Shown: one piece after another, positions 44,591 through 53,960 of the stretch | How the letters are laid out: each line of letters starts with the position of its first letter | How positions within the stretch are numbered: the stretch's first letter is position 1 | Source: Stenotrophomonas sp. 24(2023) | GTDB lineage: Bacteria > Pseudomonadota > Gammaproteobacteria > Xanthomonadales > Xanthomonadaceae | Direction of reading: 5' to 3' | Length of the DNA stretch: 64,000 nucleotides | NCBI RefSeq assembly: GCF_030913365.1 | Contig: NZ_CP133160.1 | Location: 248,001 to 312,000 of the forward strand | Notes under the pieces: model-generated | Database searches by the model: none | Seen by the model: only the letters and a program-made list of their open reading frames with translations | What the model was told of the DNA's origin: nothing | Translations under genes and position numbers: made by a program

Positions 44591-46756
44591 TTGACTACCC
44601 GCCTCGCCCTCGCCGTGGCCATGACCCTTGGCCTCGCCCTGCCCGCCTATGCGGCCAGCACCGCCACCCCGACCGCGACCGCCGCCCAGCAGGCCAACCC
44701 GTTCTTCGCCGACAGTCCGCTGCCGCTGCATTTCCCGCAGTTCGACAAGATCAAGGACAGCGACTTCGCCCCGGCCTTCGACGCCGGCATGGCGCAGCAG
44801 CTGAAGGAAGTGGAGGCCATCGCCAGCAACAAGGCCAAGCCGACCTTCGACAACACCATCATCGCCCTGGAAAAGAGCGGTGACATCCTCGACCGCGCGA
44901 CCACCGTGTTCTTCAGCCTGGTCGGCGCCGACACCAACGATGCACGCAAGAAGCTGCAGGCCGACTATTCGGCCAGGTTCGCCGCGCACAGCGATGCGAT
45001 CGCGCTGAACGGCAAGCTGTTCGCCCGCATCAAGGCGCTGTACGACACCCGCACCCAGCTGGGGCTGGATGCCGAAGGCGTGCGCCTGGTCGAGAAGTAC
45101 CACGACAACTACGTGCGCGCCGGTGCCAAGCTGTCCGACGCGGACAAGGCCAAGCTGAAGGCGATGAACGCCGAGCTGGCCAACCTGGGCACCACGTTCA
45201 GCCAGAACGTACAGTCGGAAGTGAACGCTTCGGCGATCACCGTGGATGACGTCAAGGAACTGGCCGGGCTGTCCAAGGAGCAGATCGCTGCAGCCGCCGA
45301 AGCCGCCAAGGCCCGTGGCCTGGACGGCAAGTACGTGATCACCCTGCTCAACACCACCGGCCAGCCGCCGCTGACCAACCTGGCCAACCGCGCCCTGCGC
45401 CAGAAGATCTACGAAGCCTCGGTCAGCCGTGGCAGCCGCGGCGGTGAGTTCGACAACACCGCGCTGGTCTCGCGCATCATGCAGCTGCGCGCCGACAAGG
45501 CCGCGCTGATGGGCTTTGCCAACTTCGCCGCGTACAACCTGACCAACCAGACCGCCAAGAACCCCGAAGCGGTCAACGCGATGCTGGGCAAGCTGGCCCC
45601 GGCCGCCGTGGCCAACGCCAAGCGTGAAGCCGCCGACCTGCAGGCGATGATCGACCGCGAACAGAAGGCGGCCGGCAAGAAGAGCTTCCAGCTCGAGCCG
45701 TGGGACTGGGCCTTCTACAGCGAGAAGGTGCGCCAGGACAAGTACAACTTCGACGAATCCCAGCTCAAGCCGTACTTCGAACTGAAGAACGTGCTGGAAA
45801 ACGGCGTGTTCCATGCCGCCAACCTGGAATTCGGCCTGACCTTCAAGCAGCGCACCGACCTGCCGGTGTACCACGATGACGTCACCGTCTACGACGTGTT
45901 CGATGCCGATGGCAGCCAGCTGGCGATCTTCATCTTCGACCCGTATGCACGCGCCTCCAAGCGTGGCGGTGCGTGGATGAACGCCTACGTGTCGCAGTCC
46001 AAGCTGACCGGCTTCAAGCCGGTGGTGGCCAACCACCTGAACATCCCCAAGCCGCCGGCCGGCCAGCCGACCCTGCTGACCTGGGATGAGGTGACCACCA
46101 CCTTCCACGAGTTCGGCCATGCTCTGCACGGCATGTTCTCCAACGTGAAGTACCCCTACTTCTCCGGCACCGCCGTGCCGCGTGACTTCGTCGAGTTCCC
46201 CTCGCAGGTCAACGAGATGTGGGCCGACAACCCGGAAATCCTGAAGAACTACGCCAAGCACTACCAGAACGGCAGCGCCATGCCGCAGGCGCTGCTGGAC
46301 AAGGTGCTGGCTGCCTCGAAGTTCAACCAGGGCTTTGCCACCACCGAATACCTGGGCGCCGCCATGCTGGACCAGCGCTGGCACCAGATCGGCCCGGACC
46401 AGGTACCGGCCGCCAAGGACGTGATGGCCTTCGAGCGTGCCGCGCTTGAAAAGGACGGCATCTACTACGCGCCGGTGCCGCCGCGCTACAAGACGCCGTA
46501 CTTCAGCCACATCATGGGCGGCTACTCGGCCGGCTACTACGCCTACATCTGGTCGGAAGTGCTTGATGCCAACACCCAGAAGTGGTTCCGTGACAACGGC
46601 GGCCTGAGCCGCAAGAACGGCGACCACTTCCGTGCCACCCTGCTGTCCAAGGGCGGCAGCGTCGATGCGATGGAACTGTTCCAGAACTTCGCCGGCCATG
46701 CGCCGGAAATCGGCCCGCTGCTGGAAAAGCGTGGCCTGACCAACGCCGGCAACTGA
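44591..46756 (+). CDS. dcp: Peptidyl-dipeptidase Dcp (M3 metallopeptidase), periplasmic
   Basis: M3 family zinc peptidase removing C-terminal dipeptides. TTG 44591 (GGAG eight bases upstream) is preferred over the upstream ATG at 44519, because it gives a normal signal peptide (LTTRLALAVAMTLGLALPAYA). The product is 721 residues. Active site HEFGH at 506-510 (TTFHEFGHALHG); E. coli Dcp is cytoplasmic and 681 residues, so the exported form is a lineage feature. Confidence 0.88.
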   Translation: MTTRLALAVAMTLGLALPAYAASTATPTATAAQQANPFFADSPLPLHFPQFDKIKDSDFAPAFDAGMAQQLKEVEAIASNKAKPTFDNTIIALEKSGDILDRATTVFFSLVGADTNDARKKLQADYSARFAAHSDAIALNGKLFARIKALYDTRTQLGLDAEGVRLVEKYHDNYVRAGAKLSDADKAKLKAMNAELANLGTTFSQNVQSEVNASAITVDDVKELAGLSKEQIAAAAEAAKARGLDGKYVITLLNTTGQPPLTNLANRALRQKIYEASVSRGSRGGEFDNTALVSRIMQLRADKAALMGFANFAAYNLTNQTAKNPEAVNAMLGKLAPAAVANAKREAADLQAMIDREQKAAGKKSFQLEPWDWAFYSEKVRQDKYNFDESQLKPYFELKNVLENGVFHAANLEFGLTFKQRTDLPVYHDDVTVYDVFDADGSQLAIFIFDPYARASKRGGAWMNAYVSQSKLTGFKPVVANHLNIPKPPAGQPTLLTWDEVTTTFHEFGHALHGMFSNVKYPYFSGTAVPRDFVEFPSQVNEMWADNPEILKNYAKHYQNGSAMPQALLDKVLAASKFNQGFATTEYLGAAMLDQRWHQIGPDQVPAAKDVMAFERAALEKDGIYYAPVPPRYKTPYFSHIMGGYSAGYYAYIWSEVLDANTQKWFRDNGGLSRKNGDHFRATLLSKGGSVDAMELFQNFAGHAPEIGPLLEKRGLTNAGN

Positions 46757-46780
46757 TCGCCCGCGCGGTGATGTGATACG

Positions 46781-46810
46781 AAAACCGCCCGGGAAACCGG
46801 GCGGTTTTTT
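46781..46810 (+). terminator. dcp terminator
   Basis: 12-bp stem AAAACCGCCCGG / CCGGGCGGTTTT with a GAAA tetraloop followed by T residues, 25 bases after the stop. Confidence 0.88.
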
Positions 46811-46860
46811 GTTGCGTCATCCACGCACGAGGTGATGTTCCGGATGGTGGGTTGCTGCGC

Positions 46861-47003
46861 CATCCACGCATGGCGTGGATCTACCGGGTCGTCCGCGCAT
46901 GGGGTGGATTGATCGGGCGGTTGGTTGTCGCGCCATCCACGCATGGCATGGATCGATGGGGATGTGCGCGCCCCCCGGGTAGATCCACGCCATGCGTGGA
47001 TGC
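46861..47003. repeat. SMAG repeats (three copies, mixed orientation)
   Basis: 46861-46884 CATCCACGCATGGCGTGGATCTAC (minus head); 46932-46957 a degenerate copy (CATCCACGCATGGCATGGATC); 46979-47003 plus-strand copy GTAGATCCACGCCATGCGTGGATGC. A half copy lies at 46816-46830. They fill the 256-base gap between dcp and cfa; no gene is visible there. Confidence 0.85.
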
Positions 47004-47012
47004 GCTTGCCGG

Positions 47013-48131
47013 TCAGCGCGGTGCGACGTATCCGCCAGGCACGCCGCCCGGCGACAGCACCAGCTGCCACAGCTGCGCATGCCGGCAGCGGAAGGTCGCC
47101 ATCGAACCGGCCAGATAGAACCGCCACATGCGCCGGAACGTTTCGTCATAGCGCTGCGCATCCAGCCGGTCCCACGCCGCCTCGATGTTGCGCCGCCATG
47201 CCTGCAGGGTCAGGTCGTAGTCGGTACCGAAGTTGTGCCAGTCCTCCAGCACGAAACGCCTCTCGAACGCGCGGGTGACCTGCACTGCCGATGGCAGCAT
47301 CGAGTTGGGGAAGATGTAGCGCGCGATCCACGGGTCGGTGCGGCGCCGGGAAACATTGCTGCCGATGGTGTGCAGCAGCAGCAGGCCCTGCGGTGACAGG
47401 CAGCGCCGGGCGACTTCGAAGAAACTCGCATAGTTCTTGTCGCCCACATGCTCGAACATGCCGATCGAGAAGATCGCATCGAACGTTTCATCCACCGCGC
47501 GGTAATCCTGCAGGCGGATCTCGATGGGCAGGCCCGCGCACAGCCGGCGGGCATGCTCGGCCTGTTCCTGCGAGATGGTCACCCCGACGCCACTGACGCC
47601 GTAGCGCTCGGCGGCGAACTTCAACGCCTCGCCCCAGCCGCAGCCGATGTCCAGCACGCGCTGGCCCGGGCATAACCCCAGCTTGCGGCAGACCAGGTCC
47701 AGCTTGGCCTCCTGCGCACTGTCCAGGTCGCCGGCATTGCGCCAGTAGCCGCAGCTGTAGACCATGCGTTGGCCGAGCATCGCCTGGTACAGGTCATTGC
47801 CCAGGTCGTAATGGCGACGTCCGACTTCATAGCTGCCCTGCCCGGCCTGCAGGTTGAACAGCCGCGCCTTCAGGGCATCGGCCACTTCGCGCCAGCCGTG
47901 CACGCGCTCGTCCAGGTGCGCCTGCATCAGGTGCAGCAGGACGTCATCCAGGACGTGGGCATCCCACCAGCCCTCCATGTAGCTTTCGCCCAGCCCCAGC
48001 GAGCCCTGCCCCATGACCCGCGGGTAGAACCGCGGATCATGCACCTGGATGTCCTGCGGCCGATGACCGCCAACGGTGATCCCGGCTTCCTGCAACAAGC
48101 CGGTGACCCGCGCCTGCAAACCTGCGTCCAC
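47013..48131 (-). CDS. cfa: Cyclopropane-fatty-acyl-phospholipid synthase
   Basis: SAM-dependent enzyme that adds a methylene bridge to unsaturated phospholipid acyl chains. 372 residues; the GTG start at 48131 has GGAGG four bases upstream. SAM-binding loop VLDIGCGWGEALKFA near residue 160; ARRHYDLGNDLY and FSIGMFEHVGDKNY are family blocks. The sequence ends at GGYVAPR. Protects membranes in stationary phase and acid stress. Confidence 0.93.
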   Translation of the reverse strand: MDAGLQARVTGLLQEAGITVGGHRPQDIQVHDPRFYPRVMGQGSLGLGESYMEGWWDAHVLDDVLLHLMQAHLDERVHGWREVADALKARLFNLQAGQGSYEVGRRHYDLGNDLYQAMLGQRMVYSCGYWRNAGDLDSAQEAKLDLVCRKLGLCPGQRVLDIGCGWGEALKFAAERYGVSGVGVTISQEQAEHARRLCAGLPIEIRLQDYRAVDETFDAIFSIGMFEHVGDKNYASFFEVARRCLSPQGLLLLHTIGSNVSRRRTDPWIARYIFPNSMLPSAVQVTRAFERRFVLEDWHNFGTDYDLTLQAWRRNIEAAWDRLDAQRYDETFRRMWRFYLAGSMATFRCRHAQLWQLVLSPGGVPGGYVAPR

Positions 48132-48152
48132 ACCACCTCCGTCATTCCGGGC

Positions 48153-49001
48153 CTAGCCCTGCACGAACAGCCCCGTGTAGTCCTTGGCCACGTGCGGCAG
48201 CAGCACCGCCGCCGGCACATCGGCGGTCTGCGTACCATCCGAATACGGCCCCACCTGGTAGGGCGGGAACACGAAACGCACGGCGGTGATGCGGCCCTGT
48301 GCATCGGTCAAGGGCTGGAACTGGCTGAAATTGTCGGCCCGCGGGCCGGTGCCGTCGGCAATCATGCGGCTGGCGCTGCGCAGTTGTTCCTGCATCTGCG
48401 CCGGCTCCATGTCCTCGCTGCTCAGCCGGGTGGCCGCGCGCTCGCGCAGCTGGTCGGCCACATAGGTACTGATCGCTTTCCAGCCCGCACTGTCGGCCAC
48501 CAGCTTGTCGGCGGTCAGCATCTGCTGTGTTTCCGGCAGCCAGACAAAGCGCGCCACCAGTGGCTCGCCGTGGGCGCCACCGGTGTAGCGGCTGCCATCG
48601 GCACTGACCACCACCAGCTGCGGGGTTTCCAGCACCGTTTCAAAGCTCAGCGACAGTTCGTAGGGCATCGTCGGCTTGTCATTGCCCAGCCCGTCCAGCG
48701 CCTGCTGCAGTTCACCCCGCGCATCGACGGCATAGGCCTGCAATGCCCTGGCCAGGCCCGGGTAACGGCTGGCATCGGCGGGGTAACTGATGCCCACCAC
48801 CTCGCGCTCGTTGGTTTCGATGATGTCGCGCAGTTCCACCGGCGCATCGGCCGCTGCCACCGCCGGCGCCGGTGCGGCATCACCGGCAACCGCGCCATCC
48901 GTGGCCGGTGCTGCCGTTTCGCGCTGGCAACCGGCCAGCAGGACAAGCGCCAGCGTGCCTGCCAGCGCGGTCATCCGCAGTGGCCGGGTGTTCCTCTTCA
49001 T
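48153..49001 (-). CDS. Lipoprotein with DUF3298/RsiV-like domain
   Basis: 282 residues from ATG 49001; lipobox LLAGC. After an alanine-rich linker the mature part contains VVVSADGSRYTGGAHGEPL and a C-terminal FVFPPYQVGPYSDG, characteristic of DUF4163/DUF3298 (PdaC/RsiV-like) domains, which bind peptidoglycan-derived ligands or lysozyme in some Gram-positive proteins. It is upstream of cfa with a 21-base gap, so likely co-transcribed. Confidence 0.75.
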   Translation of the reverse strand: MKRNTRPLRMTALAGTLALVLLAGCQRETAAPATDGAVAGDAAPAPAVAAADAPVELRDIIETNEREVVGISYPADASRYPGLARALQAYAVDARGELQQALDGLGNDKPTMPYELSLSFETVLETPQLVVVSADGSRYTGGAHGEPLVARFVWLPETQQMLTADKLVADSAGWKAISTYVADQLRERAATRLSSEDMEPAQMQEQLRSASRMIADGTGPRADNFSQFQPLTDAQGRITAVRFVFPPYQVGPYSDGTQTADVPAAVLLPHVAKDYTGLFVQG

Positions 49002-49066
49002 CGTTGCAATCCCCTGTTCATGTTCGTACATCATCGCCTTTCCAGGCTGAAGCGTGACCGGCTGGA

Positions 49067-49369
49067 TCAGCCCACCAGCAGGTCGTGATACTCCTCGTGG
49101 CGCTGCAGGAACGCCTCGGCATAGGAGCATGCCGGCACCACCTTGTACTTGTGTTCGCGCGCGAAACGCAGCGCGACCCGGGTCAGCTCACCGGCAACGC
49201 CACGGCCAGCGATCGGCTCGGGCACTTCCGTATGGGTGATGACCATCCGCCGTCGCTTGATCTGGTAGTCCAGCACCGCCACGTGGCCGCGCACGCGCGC
49301 GGTGAAGCGATGGCTGGCCTGGTCGTGCTCGACCTCGTAGGCCAGTCCGGGAGGGGTGACCGACGCCAT
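49067..49369 (-). CDS. Small GNAT-fold acetyltransferase (YjdJ/NATD1-like)
   Basis: 100 residues: the minimal N-acetyltransferase fold with VITHTEVPEPIAGRGVAGELTRVAL (acetyl-CoA site) and the family ending VVPACSYAEAFLQRHEEYHDLL. Substrate unknown. Single gene on the minus strand. Confidence 0.88.
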   Translation of the reverse strand: MASVTPPGLAYEVEHDQASHRFTARVRGHVAVLDYQIKRRRMVITHTEVPEPIAGRGVAGELTRVALRFAREHKYKVVPACSYAEAFLQRHEEYHDLLVG

Positions 49370-49579
49370 GGGACTGTCTCCTGCGGCAACTGCGTGGATG
49401 GTGCGCAGCGGGGCGCCATGATCGCGTGAAGCCTGAACAGGGGCAATGTGTGCCCCTTCACGTCACTTCCTGCCCCTCAAGGCAGCAGCCCGGCGGCCGA
49501 TAGACCGGTCAGGGGCCCTGTACCTGCTGGCACGGCCCTTGCGTACTTTTCCCAGGCTCCACCGCACCACGAGGACATG

Positions 49580-49753
49580 ATGACCCCGACCGATTCCACC
49601 CCGCGTTCCGATGCCGATGCGGCACTGCTGGAAGGACTGCTGCAGTTGGCCGTGGAAGGCCAGACCGATGACGATGCCTTCCGCACCATCGGCGAGGAAG
49701 TATTCACCCGCCTGCTTGATACCTATGGCGCGGATGCACAGAAGGCGGCCTGA
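49580..49753 (+). CDS. Small hypothetical protein
   Basis: 57 residues starting at the second of two adjacent ATGs (49577 or 49580); GAGG is five bases before 49580. Helical and acidic, with the segment DAALLEGLLQLAVEGQTDDDAFRTI. It has its own terminator. Could be a small regulator; no family recognised. Confidence 0.5.
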   Translation: MTPTDSTPRSDADAALLEGLLQLAVEGQTDDDAFRTIGEEVFTRLLDTYGADAQKAA

Positions 49754-49765
49754 GCCGCCTTCTTT
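49741..49765 (+). terminator. Terminator overlapping the small gene's stop
   Basis: 9-bp stem GAAGGCGGC / GCCGCCTTC with loop CTGA and trailing TTT; the stop codon lies in the loop. Confidence 0.75.
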
Positions 49766-49807
49766 CATTGCCGGTGACGGGCGGACCCGATGGGCCGCCC
49801 CGCCCGC

Positions 49808-50431
49808 TCAGCCCCCTAGCCCGAAACGCGGGCTGGAAAGCTCGCCCAGGAAGTGGCTGAAGATGCTCGGCTGCATGGCCAGCATGAACAGGACGCCGAA
49901 GGCCGCCCCGGCCAGGTGCGCGCTGTGGTTGATGCGGTCGCCGCCGCGGCGGTCCATCCAGATGCTGTAGCCCACGTAGAACACCGCATAGACGATCGCC
50001 GGTGCCGGGATGAAGAACACCAGGATGATCGTCCACGGGCTGAGCAGGATGAAGGCGAACAGCACCGCCGATACCGCGCCCGATGCACCCAGGCTCAGGT
50101 AGTTGGGGTTCTTCTGGTTCTTCAGGTAGCTGGGCAGGATCGACACCAGCAGCGCCCCCAGGTAGAACGCCGGGTAGGTCAGCCAACTGCCGGTCAGCTG
50201 CACCATCACCCGTTCGATCTGGCCGCCGAAGAAGAACAGCGTGATCATGTTGAAGATCAGGTGCGACCAGTCGGCATGGATGAAGCCGTAGGTCAGCAGG
50301 CGATCATACTGGCGATGGCGATCCACCGCCGGCGGCCACAGGATCAGGCGGTCGGCCAGCTTGCGGTTGTTGAAGGCCATCCACGAGACAATGGCGGTGA
50401 TGGCGATCAACAGCAGGTTGACAGGGGTCAT
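49808..50431 (-). CDS. Rhomboid intramembrane serine protease
   Basis: 207 residues with six hydrophobic segments. The catalytic serine lies in GASGA (Ser117) and the histidine in HSAHLAG (His172); the N-terminal RLLTYGFIHADWSHLIFNM is the typical early loop. Its start is seven bases after the POT transporter stop, so they form an operon. Confidence 0.88.
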   Translation of the reverse strand: MTPVNLLLIAITAIVSWMAFNNRKLADRLILWPPAVDRHRQYDRLLTYGFIHADWSHLIFNMITLFFFGGQIERVMVQLTGSWLTYPAFYLGALLVSILPSYLKNQKNPNYLSLGASGAVSAVLFAFILLSPWTIILVFFIPAPAIVYAVFYVGYSIWMDRRGGDRINHSAHLAGAAFGVLFMLAMQPSIFSHFLGELSSPRFGLGG

Positions 50432-50438
50432 GTCGGGC

Positions 50439-52004
50439 TCAGGCGCTGCGGTAATTGTCGACCATACGATAGCGTCGCGCGTACCAACCGAAGGCAAACG
50501 CCGCCACGAAGGCAAAGCCGGCGAAGAAGAACATCAGGAACGCGGCCTCGCTCAGGCCCGTGCTGGCGATCTTGTGGGTCACCGCATCGTTGCGCACCGC
50601 CGCGTTGGACAGCAGCACCCACAGGTTGCCGATGGTGGTGGTCAGGTTCCAGAAGCTCATCACCACGCCCTTCATGGCCTGCGGGGCCTGGCTGTAGGCG
50701 AACTCCAGGCCGGTGGCCGACACCAGCACTTCACCGAAGGTCAGCAGCGCGTACGGCAGGATCTGCCAGAAGATCGACATCGCATTGCCACCGTCCATCA
50801 CCACCTGGATGCCACCGATGACGATCCAGGCCAGGCCGCTGAACGCAATGCCGGCGGTCATCCGGCGCAGTGCGGTCGGCTCGATGCCGAAGCGGCGCAG
50901 CGCCGGGTACAGCACCAGGTTGTTGAACGGGATCAGGATCATCACCAGCAGCGGGTTCAGTGCCTGCATCTGCGAGGCGGTGAACCATTCCGGCATCTGC
51001 ATCTGCTGGCCCTGCAGCACCCAGGTGGAGGCCTTCTGGTCGAACAGCGAGAAGAACGGCGTGGTCAGGGCGAAGATGACCAGCACGCGCAGCACGGCAC
51101 GCACGCCCTCCACGGCCTCGGCCGGATGCTGGCTGCGGGCACGGTCGAGCTGCAGCCAGGTACCGCCACCGACGCCGGCCAGGATGGCTACCAGCGCCAG
51201 GCACAGGCAGATCACGATACCCAGCGACCCGACCAGGCCGAAGGACGCCGCCGCCAGCACCAGGCCGGCAACGGCGATGGCCAGGCCCGGGCGGCCGTGG
51301 CCGGCGACACGCGCGGTCAGCGCGGTGCGCACCACGTTGGCGAACGAATGCGGGTCCTTCGGCGGCAGCGGCACCAGCACGTACCGCTTGCGGCCCAGCC
51401 AGAACACGAAGGTGGCCACGAACATCAGGATGCCCGGGATGCCGAACGCCCACTGCGGGCCCCAGTTCTTCAGCACCAGCGGGATCAGCAGCGAGGCGAA
51501 CAGCGAGCCGAAATTGATGATCCAGTAGAAGGCATCGAAGACGATCTTGGCCAGATGCTTGTTGCTCTGGTCGAACTGGTCGCCCATGAACGAGGCCACC
51601 AGCGGCTTGATGCCGCCGGCACCCAGCGCGATCAGGCCCAGGCCGAGGAAGAAGCCCTGGCGGCTGTCCTCGAACAGCGCCAGGCACAGGTGGCCGGCGC
51701 AGTAGACCAGGCTGAACCAGAGGATGGTGTGGTACTTGCCGAAGAACTTGTCGGCCAGCCAGCCACCGAGCAGCGGGAAGAAGTACACGCCGATCATGAA
51801 GCTGTGCATGATGTCCTTGGCCTCACCGGCCCGCCCTTCGGCGGTGAGCTCCTGCAGCAGCAGGGAGGTGATCAGGAACTGCACCAGGATGTTGCGCATC
51901 CCGTAGAAACTGAACCGTTCGCAGGCCTCGTTGCCGATGATGTACGGTATCTGGCGCGGCATGGTTCCTTTGCCGGCGGCGGGTGCGGCTGCGTCGTAGC
52001 TCAT
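50439..52004 (-). CDS. POT-family proton:oligopeptide symporter
   Basis: 521 residues with about 14 hydrophobic segments; family motif ERFSFYGMR near residue 29 (proton coupling) and FFPLLGGWLADKFFGK; GIKPLVASFMGDQF is the other PTR2 signature. Imports di- and tripeptides. Upstream gene of the transporter-rhomboid pair. Confidence 0.9.
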   Translation of the reverse strand: MSYDAAAPAAGKGTMPRQIPYIIGNEACERFSFYGMRNILVQFLITSLLLQELTAEGRAGEAKDIMHSFMIGVYFFPLLGGWLADKFFGKYHTILWFSLVYCAGHLCLALFEDSRQGFFLGLGLIALGAGGIKPLVASFMGDQFDQSNKHLAKIVFDAFYWIINFGSLFASLLIPLVLKNWGPQWAFGIPGILMFVATFVFWLGRKRYVLVPLPPKDPHSFANVVRTALTARVAGHGRPGLAIAVAGLVLAAASFGLVGSLGIVICLCLALVAILAGVGGGTWLQLDRARSQHPAEAVEGVRAVLRVLVIFALTTPFFSLFDQKASTWVLQGQQMQMPEWFTASQMQALNPLLVMILIPFNNLVLYPALRRFGIEPTALRRMTAGIAFSGLAWIVIGGIQVVMDGGNAMSIFWQILPYALLTFGEVLVSATGLEFAYSQAPQAMKGVVMSFWNLTTTIGNLWVLLSNAAVRNDAVTHKIASTGLSEAAFLMFFFAGFAFVAAFAFGWYARRYRMVDNYRSA

Positions 52005-52155
52005 CCTGGAAGGGGTTCCTGCGGAAACAAAGGGCCCAAGGGTACCGGAAGCACCCTGCGCAGCGCACGCTGCAGGGCTGCGTGACTTTGCGCGTCAGGC
52101 ATGGCAGGCACGGCGCCGGCAGGCCGGAAGTCACGGTCCCTGCACGACAAAGGCG

Positions 52156-52161
52156 TAAACT
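52156..52161 (+). promoter_or_regulatory. -10-like TAAACT before a start codon
   Basis: TAAACT ends seven bases before ATG 52169. No SD is present, so a leaderless mRNA is likely. Confidence 0.4.
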
Positions 52162-52168
52162 TATCGTT

Positions 52169-53017
52169 ATGCGCCCCCTCCCCCTTGCCCGCTCCCTGCT
52201 TGCCTGCCTCGGGTGGCTGGCACTGGTGCTGCCGGCGTCTGCCACCCCGCAGCCGGCCCTGCCCGCACAGGACAGCCATGACCTGCGGCAGCTGACCGTG
52301 GCATCACTGGAGCTGCCCAGCCGCGACGACAGCCAATGGAAGCAGCGCCGGGACCAGGTGCTGCGCGTGCTCGGCGAACTGCAGCCGGATGTCATTTCCG
52401 TGCAGCAGGTGCTGCAGGAACAGGGCCGCAACCCCGCATGCTGGCTGGCCAGCCGGTTGCGCTACAGCTGTGATTTCGTCACCGCCGACCCGCCCAGCCA
52501 GCCGTTGCGCCACGGCAATGCCATGCTGACCCGGCTGCCGGTGGCCGAAGACGGTGTCACCCTGCTGCACCCGCCCGGCACGTTCAGCGCCGCCGGCATG
52601 CTGCGGGTGCGGCTGGGCGAGGCCCTGCTCAATGTCTATGTCGCGCGCCTGCGCCCGGATTCGGAGGCGCCCGGCCCGCGCCAGCACCAGGCCAGCGACC
52701 TGATGACCTGGATCGGTGCCACCGCCGAGGGCATGCCCAGCCTGATCGCCGGCGATTTCGCGGCCAGCACCAGCGAACTGGTACGCAGCACCCCGGGCTT
52801 CCAGCCCGCCCGGCGCAACCCGGGCGGCCGCAGCGAGATGGCTGCCAGTGGGGGTGGGGCCGGTGGGCATGGGCTGGACGTGCTGTTCCAGGTCAAGCAT
52901 TTCGGTGGCATCCGCCAGCAGCCCATCAGCCTGCCTGCCGATGGCGACCTGCCCAGCCTGCGCCTGGGCGTGATGGCCACCCTGCGCCTGCAGGACGCCC
53001 CGGCGTCCACCGAATGA
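52169..53017 (+). CDS. Exported endonuclease/exonuclease/phosphatase-fold protein, degenerate active site
   Basis: 282 residues with a signal peptide (about 1-26). The EEP fold is recognisable (LELPSRDDSQW, DVISVQQVLQ, GNAMLTRLPV, LIAGDFAAST, HGLDVLF), but key residues are replaced: the Mg-binding glutamate (LQE) is VQQ, GDFN is GDFA, and the final SDH is missing. It may be a non-enzymatic relative or have another function. Confidence 0.7.
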   Translation: MRPLPLARSLLACLGWLALVLPASATPQPALPAQDSHDLRQLTVASLELPSRDDSQWKQRRDQVLRVLGELQPDVISVQQVLQEQGRNPACWLASRLRYSCDFVTADPPSQPLRHGNAMLTRLPVAEDGVTLLHPPGTFSAAGMLRVRLGEALLNVYVARLRPDSEAPGPRQHQASDLMTWIGATAEGMPSLIAGDFAASTSELVRSTPGFQPARRNPGGRSEMAASGGGAGGHGLDVLFQVKHFGGIRQQPISLPADGDLPSLRLGVMATLRLQDAPASTE

Positions 53018-53063
53018 TCGCGCCGCTGCGTTCGCCGGGCCTGGCCCGACAGCGCAGACCAGC

Positions 53064-53092
53064 AAAAAGGCCGGGGATTTCCCCCGGCCTTT
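53064..53092. terminator. Bidirectional terminator between the EEP-like gene and sodA
   Basis: AAAAAGGCCGGGG-ATTTC-CCCCGGCCTTT; perfect 11-bp stem. Confidence 0.85.
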
Positions 53093-53100
53093 GACTGAAG

Positions 53101-53124
53101 CCACCGGGCAGGGCCCGGCGCTAC
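53101..53124 (-). repeat. SMAG element after sodA
   Basis: Minus-strand GTAGCGCCGGGCC-CT-GCCCGGTGG. GTAG-headed with a 7-bp stem (GCCGGGC / GCCCGGT, one G-T). Confidence 0.75.
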
Positions 53125-53129
53125 CGTTC

Positions 53130-53741
53130 TCAGGCGATCGCGTCCTGGTAGCGGCGCTCGACTTCGTTCCAGTCGATGACGTTGAAGAACGCACCGATGT
53201 ATTCCGGGCGACGGTTCTGGTACTTCAGGTAGTAGGCGTGTTCCCACACGTCCAGGCCCAGGATCGGCGTGTTGCCTTCCATCAGCGGGCTGTCCTGGTT
53301 GCCGGTGCTTTCCACCACGACCTTCTTGTCCGGGGTGACGCTCAGCCATGCCCAGCCGCTGCCGAAGCGGGTCAGCGCCGCCTTGGTGAAGGCATCCTTG
53401 AACTTGTCGAAGCCCCCCAGGTCCTTGTCGATCGCCTGGGCAACGCCACCGACCGGGTTGCCGCCCGCATTGGGGGCCATCACGGTCCAGAACAGCGAAT
53501 GGTTGGCGTGGCCGCCACCGTTGTTGCGCACCGGGCCCTGCAGGTTCTCCGGCAGCGACTTGAGCTTCTTCACCAGTTCTTCCACCGGCAGGTCAGCGTA
53601 CTCGGTGCCTTCCAGCGCCGCGTTGACGTTGTTGATGTAGGTCTGGTGGTGCTTGGTGTGGTGGATTTCCATCGTCGCCGCATCGATATGCGGTTCCAGC
53701 GCGTCGTAGGCGTAAGTCAGCTTGGGCAGGGTGTAGGCCAT
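53130..53741 (-). CDS. sodA: Superoxide dismutase (Mn/Fe type)
   Basis: 203 residues; metal ligands H27, H81, D164 and H168 ([26 protein letters not shown]). The GGGHANH and GNQDSPLM words match the manganese type. Start chosen at MAYTLPKL, which aligns with the family. Faces the RNase gene across a 219-base divergent gap. Confidence 0.94.
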   Translation of the reverse strand: MAYTLPKLTYAYDALEPHIDAATMEIHHTKHHQTYINNVNAALEGTEYADLPVEELVKKLKSLPENLQGPVRNNGGGHANHSLFWTVMAPNAGGNPVGGVAQAIDKDLGGFDKFKDAFTKAALTRFGSGWAWLSVTPDKKVVVESTGNQDSPLMEGNTPILGLDVWEHAYYLKYQNRRPEYIGAFFNVIDWNEVERRYQDAIA

Positions 53742-53960
53742 GGTGGATCTCCTGGTGACGGGTCGCCCGGCGGTGCCGGGAGTTGCGCCGTGAATGATGG
53801 GGATAGAGCGCCAGATTACCAAGGGGGATGTAAAGGAAACTTCGTCCTGCCCGTGAGGCCCGCGGCAAGTGTGACCTGCCCGTGACGCAGCGCCGCGCCT
53901 CATGCACCGTGCAGCACGCAGGCGCTACAGTGCGCGCATCCTCCCTGCCCGTGCCTGCCC

